From Planctomycetota bacterium (lineage in GTDB: Bacteria; Planctomycetota; SZUA-567; H5-PLA8), in the NCBI GenBank assembly GCA_015075375.1, contig JABTUM010000001.1, positions 2,847,201-2,911,200 of the forward strand: a stretch of DNA of 64,000 nt, in the 5' to 3' direction. The position numbers were made by a program, and so were the translations under genes. Position 1 is the first letter of the stretch; each line of letters starts with the position of its first letter. Of this stretch, positions 51,236-59,915 are shown piece after piece. The notes under the pieces are model-generated. The model ran no database searches and was not told where the DNA came from. It worked only from the letters and a program-made list of their open reading frames with translations.

Positions 51236-52693
51236 TCACGTGCTCTCTACGGCTTCCAGGCGTTTACCTTCCAACCGGTTTACGACCACCGCGCCCACCG
51301 CGTCACCCAGTACGTTCGTGGAGGTCCGGAACATGTCGAGCAGGTGGTCTACGGCATAGATGATCGGGATGTAGTAAAGAGGTAAGCCCACGGCATCGGC
51401 GACCAGTGCCATGGTGATCAACCCCGCGCTGGGCACGGCCGCCGCGCCGACGCTGGCGAGGACCGCCGTGACGAAGATCACCAGCGTAACGCCGGCGCCG
51501 AGCACAAGGGGCACATCGGGCAGGCCGCCGTAAAGCTGAATCAGGAAAATCACCGCCACGCCTTCGTACAGCGCCGTGCCATCCATGTTCACCGTTGCGC
51601 CCACGGGCAGTGCAAAGTTCGCGACCTTGGGGCTCACTTTAAGGTTGTCGGTTACGCACTCGAGCGTCACCGGAAGCGTGGCGGCGCTGCTGGTGGTGCT
51701 GAACGCGATCAGCCAGGCGCTCCAGATGCCGCGCACGAAGTTCAAGGGGTTCATGCGCCCAATCAGAGCTACGATGGTGAGTAACACCAACACGTGCACG
51801 GCGATGCCGGCGATCACCGTCACGGAGTACCAACCCAAGGTCTCAAGCGCGCTGCCGCCCAAGCGGGCCAGCAGGCTGGCGAGGATACAACCCAGCGCTA
51901 CGGGTGCAGTGGTCATCACCCACATCGTGATTTTCAGCATGACGATGTTCATGGCCTGAAAGAAGTCGACGACCGGCCGGGCCGGAGGCCCCACGGCCAT
52001 GCAGGCCAGTCCCGTCAGGAGCGCGAAGCAGATGATGCCCAAGGCGTTCATCTCGGCCAGCGCTTGGAATGGATTGGAGAGAATCGGCTCCAGCACGTCG
52101 CGCTTGAACATCTCCAGCGGTCCGAGATCGTGCTTGGTCTGAATGGCCTGCCACTTCGCCGCAAAGTCCTTGCGCGATGCGGCTTGGGCGCCGCTTTCCT
52201 GGGCCACGAACTGAAGATAGGCCAGCTTTCCGCTTTCCGCGTCCGGATCCAGGCCGGGATGCTTTTCGATGAAGGCGGCCCTGAACTGCGTGAACTCGGC
52301 CTCGCGGTCCTGGCGCAGCTTGCGGCTCGCTTCGCGTTCGCCGGGCTTGATCAAAAGAACCGCGGCAAGGCCTATCGCCACCGCGATGCTGGTGGTCGCC
52401 ACGTAATACGCAAAGGTCTTCCAGCCGATGTTGCCCAGCTCTTTCATGTTCGGTAGGCTGCTGATCCCGGCGACGATCGACGCGAAGATCAGCGGTGCGA
52501 TGATCATCTTCAGCGCGCCGATGAAGAGGGTTTTGCCGAAGAGATCCAGCCACCAGACGCTCTGCTTCAGCGCGTTTCCGCCGGGCTCCAGGGCGTAATG
52601 CAACACGAAACCCAGCACGAGTCCGAGACCCATGCCGATGAAGATCCAATGGTGGAGGGCCAGACCCTTCTTGGGCGCGCCGGGGTTGCTCAT
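51236..52693 (-). CDS. Dicarboxylate/amino acid:cation symporter (DAACS family)
   Basis: 485 residues, eight membrane helices with two re-entrant loops. FSTTSSAATLPVTLE is hairpin HP1, and VNMDGTALYEGVAVIF contains the conserved NMDGT. It imports C4-dicarboxylates or acidic amino acids with Na+ or H+ through the inner membrane. Between helices 3 and 4 there is an extra charged segment of about 90 residues (ASRKLRQDREAEFTQF...), larger than in DctA or GltP. A short CTCC/GGAG-type spacing upstream is weak. Substrate specificity cannot be decided. Confidence 0.9.
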   Translation of the reverse strand: MSNPGAPKKGLALHHWIFIGMGLGLVLGFVLHYALEPGGNALKQSVWWLDLFGKTLFIGALKMIIAPLIFASIVAGISSLPNMKELGNIGWKTFAYYVATTSIAVAIGLAAVLLIKPGEREASRKLRQDREAEFTQFRAAFIEKHPGLDPDAESGKLAYLQFVAQESGAQAASRKDFAAKWQAIQTKHDLGPLEMFKRDVLEPILSNPFQALAEMNALGIICFALLTGLACMAVGPPARPVVDFFQAMNIVMLKITMWVMTTAPVALGCILASLLARLGGSALETLGWYSVTVIAGIAVHVLVLLTIVALIGRMNPLNFVRGIWSAWLIAFSTTSSAATLPVTLECVTDNLKVSPKVANFALPVGATVNMDGTALYEGVAVIFLIQLYGGLPDVPLVLGAGVTLVIFVTAVLASVGAAAVPSAGLITMALVADAVGLPLYYIPIIYAVDHLLDMFRTSTNVLGDAVGAVVVNRLEGKRLEAVEST

Positions 52694-52790
52694 GCGCGGC
52701 TGCTCCGTCGGTGGAATCCCGCCCGCGCCGCGAACCGATTCCGAGCGCGAGACGTAGAAGCGAGTGGTGCGGCAAATGGCCGGGTACTCT

Positions 52791-52796
52791 TATACT
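52791..52796 (+). promoter_or_regulatory. Possible -10 element before the four-helix membrane protein
   Basis: TATACT, 55 bases before the ATG at 52852, with no good -35 partner. It lies in the 158-base divergent gap next to the symporter gene. Confidence 0.25.
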
Positions 52797-52837
52797 CCCA
52801 GATGGGTTTGTTCGTAACCCCGCTCCGGCTGAATTCA

Positions 52838-52851
52838 GCGAGGCGCCTCGC
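52838..52851 (+). promoter_or_regulatory. 14-bp perfect palindrome abutting a start codon
   Basis: GCGAGGCGCCTCGC ends at the base before the ATG at 52852 and includes the GAGG that is the only ribosome-binding-like sequence. An RNA or DNA fold would hide that site. Confidence 0.4.
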
Positions 52852-53382
52852 ATGTCCTGGTGGAAAGAGACACCTAGGATGGAAGCGATCAGAAGCGTCA
52901 CGCGCGCTGCTGGGGGTGCGTGTTTTATCACCGGGGTGATCCCATTTATTCTCCTGGTGCCGCTCAACGATTCCATGCACAGGACACAGCAGATCGTTCA
53001 CATCCTCTGGGCGGCCTGGCCTTGGACGGCATTCTTCGGAGCCGCGCTCTTGTGCGATTTGCACGACGATTTGGGTCGCGCGCCGCCTCAGGATGAAGGA
53101 CGGTGGATGCGCCAAGGCGCAATCTTGGGAGCGCTCTTTGCGTTCTTAAATCTGCCTGGATGGGGGTTTTTCGCGATGCTGTCGCCCACGGGATTGAACT
53201 TGTTGCGCTTCCTGGCGCTCACGGCTCTGTCCGGGGCGTGTGCAGGGGCATGGGTGGGCTGGGAAGCGTATCGCTCACGCCAGACTCCGAATCGGCGCTT
53301 CCCGCGCCTCCATCTATCTTCGCTTATCGCCTTGGCTCTGGCCGCGGGGTGCGTCATGGCCTTGTTCATTGAGCACAACTGA
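52852..53382 (+). CDS. Hypothetical four-helix membrane protein
   Basis: 176 residues with helices GACFITGVIPFILLVPL, WPWTAFFGAALLCDLH, AILGALFAFLNLPGWGFFAML, LLRFLALTALSGACAGAWVG and LSSLIALALAAGCVMALFIE. The loop DDLGRAPPQDEGRW is charged. No family known to me. The ATG at 52852 is preceded by a palindrome; a later ATG (52879) is an alternative. A readable frame continues upstream but would cross the symporter promoter region. Confidence 0.6.
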   Translation: MSWWKETPRMEAIRSVTRAAGGACFITGVIPFILLVPLNDSMHRTQQIVHILWAAWPWTAFFGAALLCDLHDDLGRAPPQDEGRWMRQGAILGALFAFLNLPGWGFFAMLSPTGLNLLRFLALTALSGACAGAWVGWEAYRSRQTPNRRFPRLHLSSLIALALAAGCVMALFIEHN

Positions 53383-53428
53383 CACAGTAAGGTCGGACGG
53401 TGTTGAAGCGTGGCGTATCGCCGCTGCG

Positions 53429-54976
53429 TTATGCGGGAGAGTCGTGCTCGCCGACCGGCAGCGCCACGAAGAAGACCGTTCCCGACTTGCCCGTCTCGAA
53501 GCGGATGCTGCCGGCGTGTTCTTCGGCGATCTGCTTGGCGATGGCGAGGCCCAGTCCGCCGCCGCCGGGCTTGGTGCTGACGAAGACTTCGAAGACCCGC
53601 TCACGGACCTGTTCAGGGATGCCGGGACCGGTGTCGGCCACTTCGAGGCTTGCGCGGCGGGCGTGCGCGTCCCAGCGCGTGCGTACGGTCACGGTCCCGT
53701 TGCGGACGATGGCTTGCATCGCGTTGAGCACCAGATTGACGAGCAACTGGCGGATCTTATTGGCATCGAGCGGCAGGTCGGAGGGGAGCGCGGGGTCGGC
53801 TTCGAGCTTCGCGGCGACTTTGGCGTGTTCGAGCTGGCGGCGCAGGAAATCGAGCGTCTCGGCGCAGAGCTTGTTGAGGTCGGTGGGCGCGCGCTGAGCC
53901 GGGCGGGGCCGGGCGAAGGTGAGCAATTCTTCAACGGCCAGTTCGAGGCGGTCGATCTCGCTGAGCACGATGGCGTACGCCTTGCGCGTAGCCTCGTCGG
54001 CCTGAGGCTGGCGGTCGGCGAGGACCTGTACGGTGATGCGCATGCTCGTCAGAGGGTTGCGGATCTCGTGGGCCACGGAGGCGGCCAGACGGCCGGTGGA
54101 GGCCAAACGTTCGCTCTTGAGCAGCTCTTCCTGGCTGCGGCGGAGACTCTCGACCATGGTCTGAAACGCGGCGGCCAGTTCGGCGATTTCGGCGGGGCCG
54201 CGTTCGCGTCCGGAGTCGAGGGATTCGCTCAGCCCGCCGCTGGCCAGTCGTCCGGCGGTGACGGCGAGGCGGCGGACCGGGCGCGTGATCCAGCGCGCCA
54301 TGACCCATCCCAGCAGCGCCGCAAGCGCCACGCCCAACGCGCCCAGACCGGCAATGCGCGCGAGCGCGCGGTTCTGGGCCTCCTCGACGCGCGCAAGCGG
54401 GTAGAGCACGAAGTAGCCCGGGCGGACCGTTCGGCTCGGTTCGAGCGGCATTAACCGCGAGGCGTAATGGATCAGGTAAACCTGTCCGGCCAGCGGCACC
54501 TGAGTGGTATGCAGCCGCGAGGTTGTCGCCGGATCGGACAAGCCGGGAAAGTATTTGGGTTCACGCACGGCCGAGCGCAGATCGCTGAGCAATTGAGTAT
54601 GTTCGGGACGGCTCAGGTCGAGCGTGGTGACGGGCGGCTCGGGATCCACCTGGACGACAATTTCCAAGCCGTCGCCGGTTTCATCAGGTCCAACGGCGCG
54701 GTCGCGCAGTTCGCGCAAAAAGGCCTCATAGGGCGGAGTCGGGTAGTAGGCCACGACGGCCAGCACAAAGCGCTGCTGCTGCTCGACCCGCGCGCGCACG
54801 TCTTCCAGAATCTCGCGCGCCAAGACCCAGCCCAGCAGGCTCAGGAGCAAGCTGAAGAGAGCGACAAAAGGGAGCGTGATCTGCGTGGCAAGGCGCAGAC
54901 CGAACCGAGCGGTTGGAACCGGCGCGAGATCGGCCAGCGGCGTGACGCTCCGTGCAAGAGTGGCGTAAAACGCCAT
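53429..54976 (-). CDS. Sensor histidine kinase (HAMP, HisKA, HATPase)
   Basis: 515 residues. Helices at 31-53 and 208-228 flank a periplasmic sensor of about 150 residues with no named fold. HAMP follows, then HisKA with His303 in SVAHEIRNPLTSM. The ATP domain has the N box KIRQLLVNLVLNAMQA, VADTGPGIPE and GGGGLGLAIAKQIAEEH. No response regulator is adjacent; NtrC-type kinases often look like this and their partner may be elsewhere, or be the receiver at 8.8 kb. The start is not fixed: no ribosome binding site; another ATG 36 codons upstream lies in AT-rich sequence. Confidence 0.88.
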   Translation of the reverse strand: MAFYATLARSVTPLADLAPVPTARFGLRLATQITLPFVALFSLLLSLLGWVLAREILEDVRARVEQQQRFVLAVVAYYPTPPYEAFLRELRDRAVGPDETGDGLEIVVQVDPEPPVTTLDLSRPEHTQLLSDLRSAVREPKYFPGLSDPATTSRLHTTQVPLAGQVYLIHYASRLMPLEPSRTVRPGYFVLYPLARVEEAQNRALARIAGLGALGVALAALLGWVMARWITRPVRRLAVTAGRLASGGLSESLDSGRERGPAEIAELAAAFQTMVESLRRSQEELLKSERLASTGRLAASVAHEIRNPLTSMRITVQVLADRQPQADEATRKAYAIVLSEIDRLELAVEELLTFARPRPAQRAPTDLNKLCAETLDFLRRQLEHAKVAAKLEADPALPSDLPLDANKIRQLLVNLVLNAMQAIVRNGTVTVRTRWDAHARRASLEVADTGPGIPEQVRERVFEVFVSTKPGGGGLGLAIAKQIAEEHAGSIRFETGKSGTVFFVALPVGEHDSPA

Positions 54977-55137
54977 TTTAGCACAAAGGCCGCGTCGCTC
55001 CCGATGAATATGGGAGGTCGGAGCAGGGGCTTTAGATAACAGGCGAAAACCTGCAATTGGCCTGTGAGTTGACGCGTAAGTCATTTGATTTCAATGGTTT
55101 AATTGGTGGGTCGAGGGTCTGAGGGATCAAATTTTCG

Positions 55138-55165
55138 TTGACTTTACACGTGCAAACGGTAATGT
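55138..55165 (+). promoter_or_regulatory. Putative sigma70 promoter of the small lipoprotein
   Basis: TTGACT (55138-55143), 16-base spacer, TAATGT (55160-55165). It lies in a 307-base divergent gap and would give a leader of about 110 bases. The gap contains no gene that I can support. Confidence 0.45.
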
Positions 55166-55283
55166 CGTTCCGCCAACTCAGGAAACGACTCAGATTTATC
55201 CCCGCGCGGCAATCGGCCACGTTGAGGGAGGTCCACATTGCCGGTGGGATCCGAGTTTAGGATCGAAAGGGAGGGAATGTATC

Positions 55284-55475
55284 ATGCGTAAGGTTTGGAT
55301 GACGTTGGTGGTGGCGATGCTGTGCGGTTTGGGCGCGGTGGGTTGCAGCAAGCCGGCTGAAAAGACGGCGCCTGCCAAGACCGAAGCGAAGACCGAGGCC
55401 AAGACGGGCGAGGCGGCGAAGACGGAGCCGGCCAAGACCGAAGAAGCCAAGACCGAAGCCGCCAAGAGCGAGTAA
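55284..55475 (+). CDS. Small AKTE-repeat lipoprotein
   Basis: 63 residues. The signal MRKVWMTLVVAMLCGLGAVGC ends at a lipobox Cys21. The mature 42 residues are made almost only of Ala, Lys, Thr and Glu in units such as AKTE, EAKTE and AAKTE. GGGAGGGAA ahead of the ATG, a promoter and a strong terminator make it a stand-alone unit. Such short charged lipoproteins may act as outer-membrane spacers or peptidoglycan-interacting proteins, but this is a guess. No enzymatic role is likely. Confidence 0.8.
   Translation: MRKVWMTLVVAMLCGLGAVGCSKPAEKTAPAKTEAKTEAKTGEAAKTEPAKTEEAKTEAAKSE
55374..55472 (+). repeat. Degenerate short tandem repeat in the lipoprotein gene
   Basis: Units of 12 and 15 bases around GCCAAGACCGAA encode AKTE and EAKTE. 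They are imperfect at the DNA level. Repeat number could vary by slippage, changing the length of the protein. Confidence 0.6.
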
Positions 55476-55502
55476 CGCTCGGCAGGCCTTGATGTTGCAA
55501 GC

Positions 55503-55541
55503 AGGGAGGAAGCCCTCCAAGGGCTTCCTCCCTCTTTTTTT
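55503..55541 (+). terminator. Intrinsic terminator of the small lipoprotein
   Basis: AGGGAGGAAGCCC (55503-55515), TCCAA loop, GGGCTTCCTCCCT (55521-55533), C, then seven T. The 13-bp perfect stem and T run form a strong terminator 28 bases after the stop. Confidence 0.93.
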
Positions 55542-55662
55542 GTGCGCTTCCCCCATTATGATGCTTTCGTGGCGTCTTAACTTCGAGTTCGTTCGGACGC
55601 GCCTCGAACTTGAAGTGCCGTAAGTCGTTAGCGAGCGCCGTGGGGAGCACGCAGGCCGGTCC

Positions 55663-58600
55663 ATGTCCAGCGCAACCACTTCGGCAGCCCCCTGCGACGA
55701 ACCCGAAGCGACGGGTCCGGCGGAGGCCGCGCCGTCGTTGAAATCGCGGGCCTGGCGGATGCTGGTGCGATTGGGCGGGCGGCTGGCGGAACTGTGGAGT
55801 CCGCTCAGCGGCTGGTACCTCGCCGCGCTGGCGGCGTGCGGCATGGCGGGCGTCAACGGCTTGCTGTTGGGCTACCGCGTCGTCGAGCATTCGACGATCG
55901 GGAAGTTTATTCAGAGCGACGACATCCCCCTGCTGCATTACGTGGAGACGCATTACGCGAAGCTGTATTGGACGCAGGCCGGCTGCGCGGGCTTCCTGCT
56001 GCTGGCGTTGCTGGCGGGTTACCGCACGGTGCGCAGCTCGTGGACGGGATGGACGTGGGCGGGCCTGACCTTCTTCGGCGCGGGATTGGCTTCGTACGCT
56101 CAGCGTTTCGTGAAACCCGAAAGCGGCCCGGTGACGCTGCACGCGCCGAACGCGCTGGATTGGCTTTGGGTGGCGGCGCTGGGGTTGGCGGCGAGTTGCG
56201 GCGCGACGGCGCTGGCGCGAAGGCTGCGCGGAGTGGTGCAGCCCGAACCGGCGGTGCTCGCGCGCGGGCGTTGGATTCCTGCCCGCGTGGCGGTGCTGTA
56301 CCTGTTGGGCTGCATCGCGGTGCTCACGTATGCGCTCATGGATCACTTGGGCTTCTGGTCGAGCGCGAAGAACGGTGGCTACAATTACCGGCAGTTCTTC
56401 GAACCCGGCGAGTTGGGCTATGCCGATCTGGTCCTGTATTCGACCTCCTGGCTTTTCGCGTCGCTGGCGGCCCTGAGCGCCGCGGCGGGCGTGGCGCTCT
56501 TCTGGTTCGCCGAACAGCGCCTGCGTGAGCCCGACGGGAGCGAAGGGCTGCGCGCGGCGCTACTGGGCGCGGTCTGGTCCGGTGCGACGATGCTGCCGTG
56601 GCTGGCCAAAATGCTGCCCGAGATTCGCGGCGAAGGCGCGTGGATTCTCCCGGTCGGACTGTGCGGCGCGACTTTCGCGGCGGTGGTGCCGCTCCTGGCG
56701 GTCAGCTTGGTGACGCTGCGGCTGGACTTGGACGGCGCGGCGGCCGAGCATCCGGCCTCGACGGTGCGCGCGGCGGGCGGCGACCGGGCATTGGCGGCCT
56801 TTGTGCTCTTTCCTTTCTATCCACTAATAAGGATGGCGCGCCCGCCCCGGACGTGGCGGCCGTGGGTGTCGCTGGTGGCGCTCTTGCTTGTCTGCGGTCT
56901 GGCGGTGGCGGGCTTTACGTGGGGCATCGATTGGGCCGACCGCAACTACGACCTGGACGATTGGCGTAAGATGCTCAAGTCGGGGCTCTTTCCGTGTCTG
57001 CGCGTGCTGGCGGCGCTTGCTTGCGCCGCTTGGGTTTACTTAGCGTTCAGGCGGGTGGTGGAACCGTGGTTCCGCGCCGAGCCGGAAGAACCGGCGGCGA
57101 AGTGGCCGAATCGCATTCGCTATGCCGCGGTGGCGCTGGCGTGCGCGGGCATTCTGGGGGCCTCGTGGCCGTTCTGGGGCTGGCAGCGCGTCCCGCAGAA
57201 CGTCTTCGCGCGGCTCGCGGAGTTCAGCAAGCGCCACGAATTCGAACTGGGCTTCCTGCATTGGATGGGCGATTTCGACGGCGACGGTTACGCGGCGTGG
57301 CTGAACGGCGCCGACCTGGACGAAAGCAATCCCACCGTGCAGGCCGGCGGGTTGTTCAAGCCGGTGGCCGTGCCGCTGATTCCGGACGTGGTTGAGGTGG
57401 TGGATCCCGAAAAGTCGGTGCGCTTTCCCAGCGTGGTGGTGCTGTGGCTGGAAGGCGTCGCGCCGCGGCTGCTGAGTTGTTACGGGCAGCGCAAGCTTCC
57501 CGAAGGCGTCTTGGCGACGCCGCACATGGATGCGCTGGCCGCCGACGGTACGCGCTTCGCGCACGCGCGCTGCGTGTACCCCAGCACGTGGGACGGCTGG
57601 TACATGACGCAGGCCGGACGCTTCCTGCGCGTGCTGGAGATGGACAACTCCAAACCGTTCGGCGAGACCTACGCGCGGCATAACAACCTGCTCAAGATCC
57701 TGAAGCTTGCCGGCGTCACGCGCTACGCGCACGCGGACACGGTCCCGTTCGTGGATCTTTTCGTGCCCGAGCGCTACCGCGAGGAAAACTTCGAGAAGGA
57801 TCTGAATTCGGAACCGGATTCGAAGCTGGAGATCATGCGCGGCGACAAGCGCACGGACCGGCTGGTGCGGTTCATCGAGTCGCTGGAGCCGGGCGAAAAG
57901 TTTTTCCTGTGCGAGCACATGACGGACACTCACTTTCCGTGGAAGCGCACGAGCCTGAAGCGCGCACAGGAGCTGGGTTTTCCGGACGGCCTGGAGTTCT
58001 GCGAGGCCGACGCGATCGTGGACGGCGTGAAGAACGATAAGCTCGCGCGGCATTGCCAGACGGTCACGCGCATGGACGGACAGATCGGGCGGATCGTGAA
58101 GGCCCTGAAGGACCGCGGGCTGTACGACGAGACGCTGATCCTGATCGTCAGCGATCACGGTTGCCAGTGGTTCGAACACGAACACATGTATTACGTGAGC
58201 CACCTGTACGAACAATGCCTGCGGATCCCGATGATCCTGAAGGTGCCCGGGATGCCGCGGGGGTTGGTCTGTGAGACACCGGTCCTGCAGACCGACCTCA
58301 TTCCGACCTTCCTGGAACTGGCCGGGATGCGCATCGCCCCACCGGCGAAGCCACTGGATGGACTGAGCCTCGTTCCGTTTCTGCGCGGCGTTTCGGACGT
58401 GGATGAGGCGCCGTATCGAAAACGCAACCTGATCCTGACGACGCATTACGATACGCTGGGCGTGGTACGCGCGTTTCGCGACAAAATGATCTTCGACCGC
58501 CCCACCGGCACGTACTGCATCTTCGACATCGAGTCCGACCCCATGGAGAAGCACAACCTCGTGGACACACGGCCGGAATTGAAAGACGAGTTGCTGGAGC

Positions 58601-58683
58601 TATTGCGCGAGATGCAAAAGAAGCACCCCGAATTCCTTGGCGGCATCGCCGATCCGCCGGGCGTGCTGGCGGCGCATCCATGA
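55663..58683 (+). CDS. Membrane-anchored sulfatase-superfamily protein
   Basis: 1006 residues. Residues about 45-520 contain ten or more hydrophobic helices, and residues 585-1000 are a sulfatase/alkaline-phosphatase domain. Metal ligands include Glu597 (LWLEG) in place of the usual Asp pair, and Asp831-His832 (SDHG). At the nucleophile site it has C637-V-Y-P-S641-T642 instead of CxPxR, so formylglycine is unlikely; a Ser or Thr nucleophile, as in LtaS or phosphoethanolamine transferases, fits better. I infer a phosphotransferase or phosphohydrolase facing the periplasm. Its stop overlaps the start of the methyltransferase gene. Confidence 0.78.
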   Translation: MSSATTSAAPCDEPEATGPAEAAPSLKSRAWRMLVRLGGRLAELWSPLSGWYLAALAACGMAGVNGLLLGYRVVEHSTIGKFIQSDDIPLLHYVETHYAKLYWTQAGCAGFLLLALLAGYRTVRSSWTGWTWAGLTFFGAGLASYAQRFVKPESGPVTLHAPNALDWLWVAALGLAASCGATALARRLRGVVQPEPAVLARGRWIPARVAVLYLLGCIAVLTYALMDHLGFWSSAKNGGYNYRQFFEPGELGYADLVLYSTSWLFASLAALSAAAGVALFWFAEQRLREPDGSEGLRAALLGAVWSGATMLPWLAKMLPEIRGEGAWILPVGLCGATFAAVVPLLAVSLVTLRLDLDGAAAEHPASTVRAAGGDRALAAFVLFPFYPLIRMARPPRTWRPWVSLVALLLVCGLAVAGFTWGIDWADRNYDLDDWRKMLKSGLFPCLRVLAALACAAWVYLAFRRVVEPWFRAEPEEPAAKWPNRIRYAAVALACAGILGASWPFWGWQRVPQNVFARLAEFSKRHEFELGFLHWMGDFDGDGYAAWLNGADLDESNPTVQAGGLFKPVAVPLIPDVVEVVDPEKSVRFPSVVVLWLEGVAPRLLSCYGQRKLPEGVLATPHMDALAADGTRFAHARCVYPSTWDGWYMTQAGRFLRVLEMDNSKPFGETYARHNNLLKILKLAGVTRYAHADTVPFVDLFVPERYREENFEKDLNSEPDSKLEIMRGDKRTDRLVRFIESLEPGEKFFLCEHMTDTHFPWKRTSLKRAQELGFPDGLEFCEADAIVDGVKNDKLARHCQTVTRMDGQIGRIVKALKDRGLYDETLILIVSDHGCQWFEHEHMYYVSHLYEQCLRIPMILKVPGMPRGLVCETPVLQTDLIPTFLELAGMRIAPPAKPLDGLSLVPFLRGVSDVDEAPYRKRNLILTTHYDTLGVVRAFRDKMIFDRPTGTYCIFDIESDPMEKHNLVDTRPELKDELLELLREMQKKHPEFLGGIADPPGVLAAHP

Positions 58684-59885
58684 GCGCGCCCGCCGAACTG
58701 ACCGTCAAGCCGCGCCATTACAAACCGCTGCTGGCCGGGCACCCGTGGGTATTCGCGGAGGCCGTCGAGAAGGTGACGGGCGAGCCGAAGCCCGGCGACG
58801 AAGTACGCGTGCGCGACGAACGCGGAGCGGTGCTGGGACGCGGGTATTACTCGCCCGGCAGCGCGATCGCCGTACGCCTGCTCACGCGCAAAGACGAATC
58901 CTGCGATGCGGGGTTGCTGCGCCGCCGCTTGGCCGACGCGCTGTCGCTGCGGCGCGAGACGCTGGGCTTCGACGGTTCGGAGCAGGCGCCGCGCACCGCG
59001 TACCGGCTCGTGCACGCCGAAGGCGATTGGCTGGGCGGGCTGGTGGTCGATCTTTACGGCGACGTGGCCTGCGTGCAGATTCATACCGCGGGGATGGACC
59101 GCCGGCGCGAAGCACTGCTCGCGGCGCTGCAGGAACTCGCCGGCGCCGTTACGATCCTCGACCGCAGCGACGCGCGGATGCGCGACCTGGAAGGTTTGAA
59201 CCCGCCGCGCGAAGAGCCGATGCGCGGGCACGCGCCGGAAGGGCCGGTCGAGGTGCGCAGCCACGGCGCGCGGCTGGCGGTGGACTTCGAAAGCGGCCAG
59301 AAGACCGGGCTTTTTCTCGACCAGCTCGATCATCAGGCCTGGCTGGCGCGGCACGCGCGCGGGCGCGCGATGCTGGATGTCTTCAGCTACAGCGGCGGCT
59401 TCGCGGTGCAGGCCGCGCGCGCGGGCGCGAAGAGCGTCGCGCTGCTGGAGCGCAGCGCCGCTGCGTTGGATGCGGCCCGCGAGAACCTGGAGCGCAACGC
59501 GATCGCCGACGCGGAACTGATCGAAGCCGAGTGGCAGGAAGGTTTCGCGCATCTGAAGTCCGAGAACCGGCGCTTCGATCTGGTGGTGCTGGATCCGCCC
59601 AAGTTCGCGCGCACGAAGGCCGACGTGCCGCAGGCGCTGGAAGGCTACCGGCGCCTCAACGCCGCCGCCGCCGAACTGCTGAATCCCGGCGCGCTGCTTT
59701 ATACCTGCTCGTGTTCGGGGAACGTGAGCGAGCTTGAATTCGAGCGCGCCGTCGCGGGAGGATTGGCGGGCTCGGGCCGCCGCGCGCAGGTGCTCGAACG
59801 GCGCGGCCATGCGCCCGATCATCCCGTCCCGCCCGGATTCGAGCAGGGCCGCTACTTGCAGGGGCTGCTGGTGCGAGTCCTGTAG
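58680..59885 (+). CDS. Class I SAM-dependent rRNA methyltransferase (RlmI-like)
   Basis: 401 residues. An N-terminal PUA-like domain (TVKPRHYKPLLAGHPWVFAE, GYYSPGSAIAVRLL) binds RNA. The SAM domain has FLDQLDHQ, MLDVFSYSGGFAV and VVLDPPKFARTKAD, matching the RlmI/YccW family that makes m5C in 23S rRNA. Its ATG overlaps the preceding stop (ATGA), so translation is coupled to the sulfatase-like gene although the functions look unrelated. Confidence 0.9.
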   Translation: MSAPAELTVKPRHYKPLLAGHPWVFAEAVEKVTGEPKPGDEVRVRDERGAVLGRGYYSPGSAIAVRLLTRKDESCDAGLLRRRLADALSLRRETLGFDGSEQAPRTAYRLVHAEGDWLGGLVVDLYGDVACVQIHTAGMDRRREALLAALQELAGAVTILDRSDARMRDLEGLNPPREEPMRGHAPEGPVEVRSHGARLAVDFESGQKTGLFLDQLDHQAWLARHARGRAMLDVFSYSGGFAVQAARAGAKSVALLERSAAALDAARENLERNAIADAELIEAEWQEGFAHLKSENRRFDLVVLDPPKFARTKADVPQALEGYRRLNAAAAELLNPGALLYTCSCSGNVSELEFERAVAGGLAGSGRRAQVLERRGHAPDHPVPPGFEQGRYLQGLLVRVL

Positions 59886-59915
59886 CATCCGGAGCCGGCG
59901 CGCCAGAGGGGTCCG

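Noticed and set aside
51058..51363. Open frame of about 100 codons after the DUF1223 gene
   Set aside because: It runs through a terminator and into the symporter gene, with Pro/Arg-rich text and no ribosome binding site.
55374..55472. Short repeated units that could suggest a CRISPR or VNTR array
   Set aside because: Units are 12 to 15 bases, imperfect, without spacers, and they lie in frame inside a lipoprotein gene.
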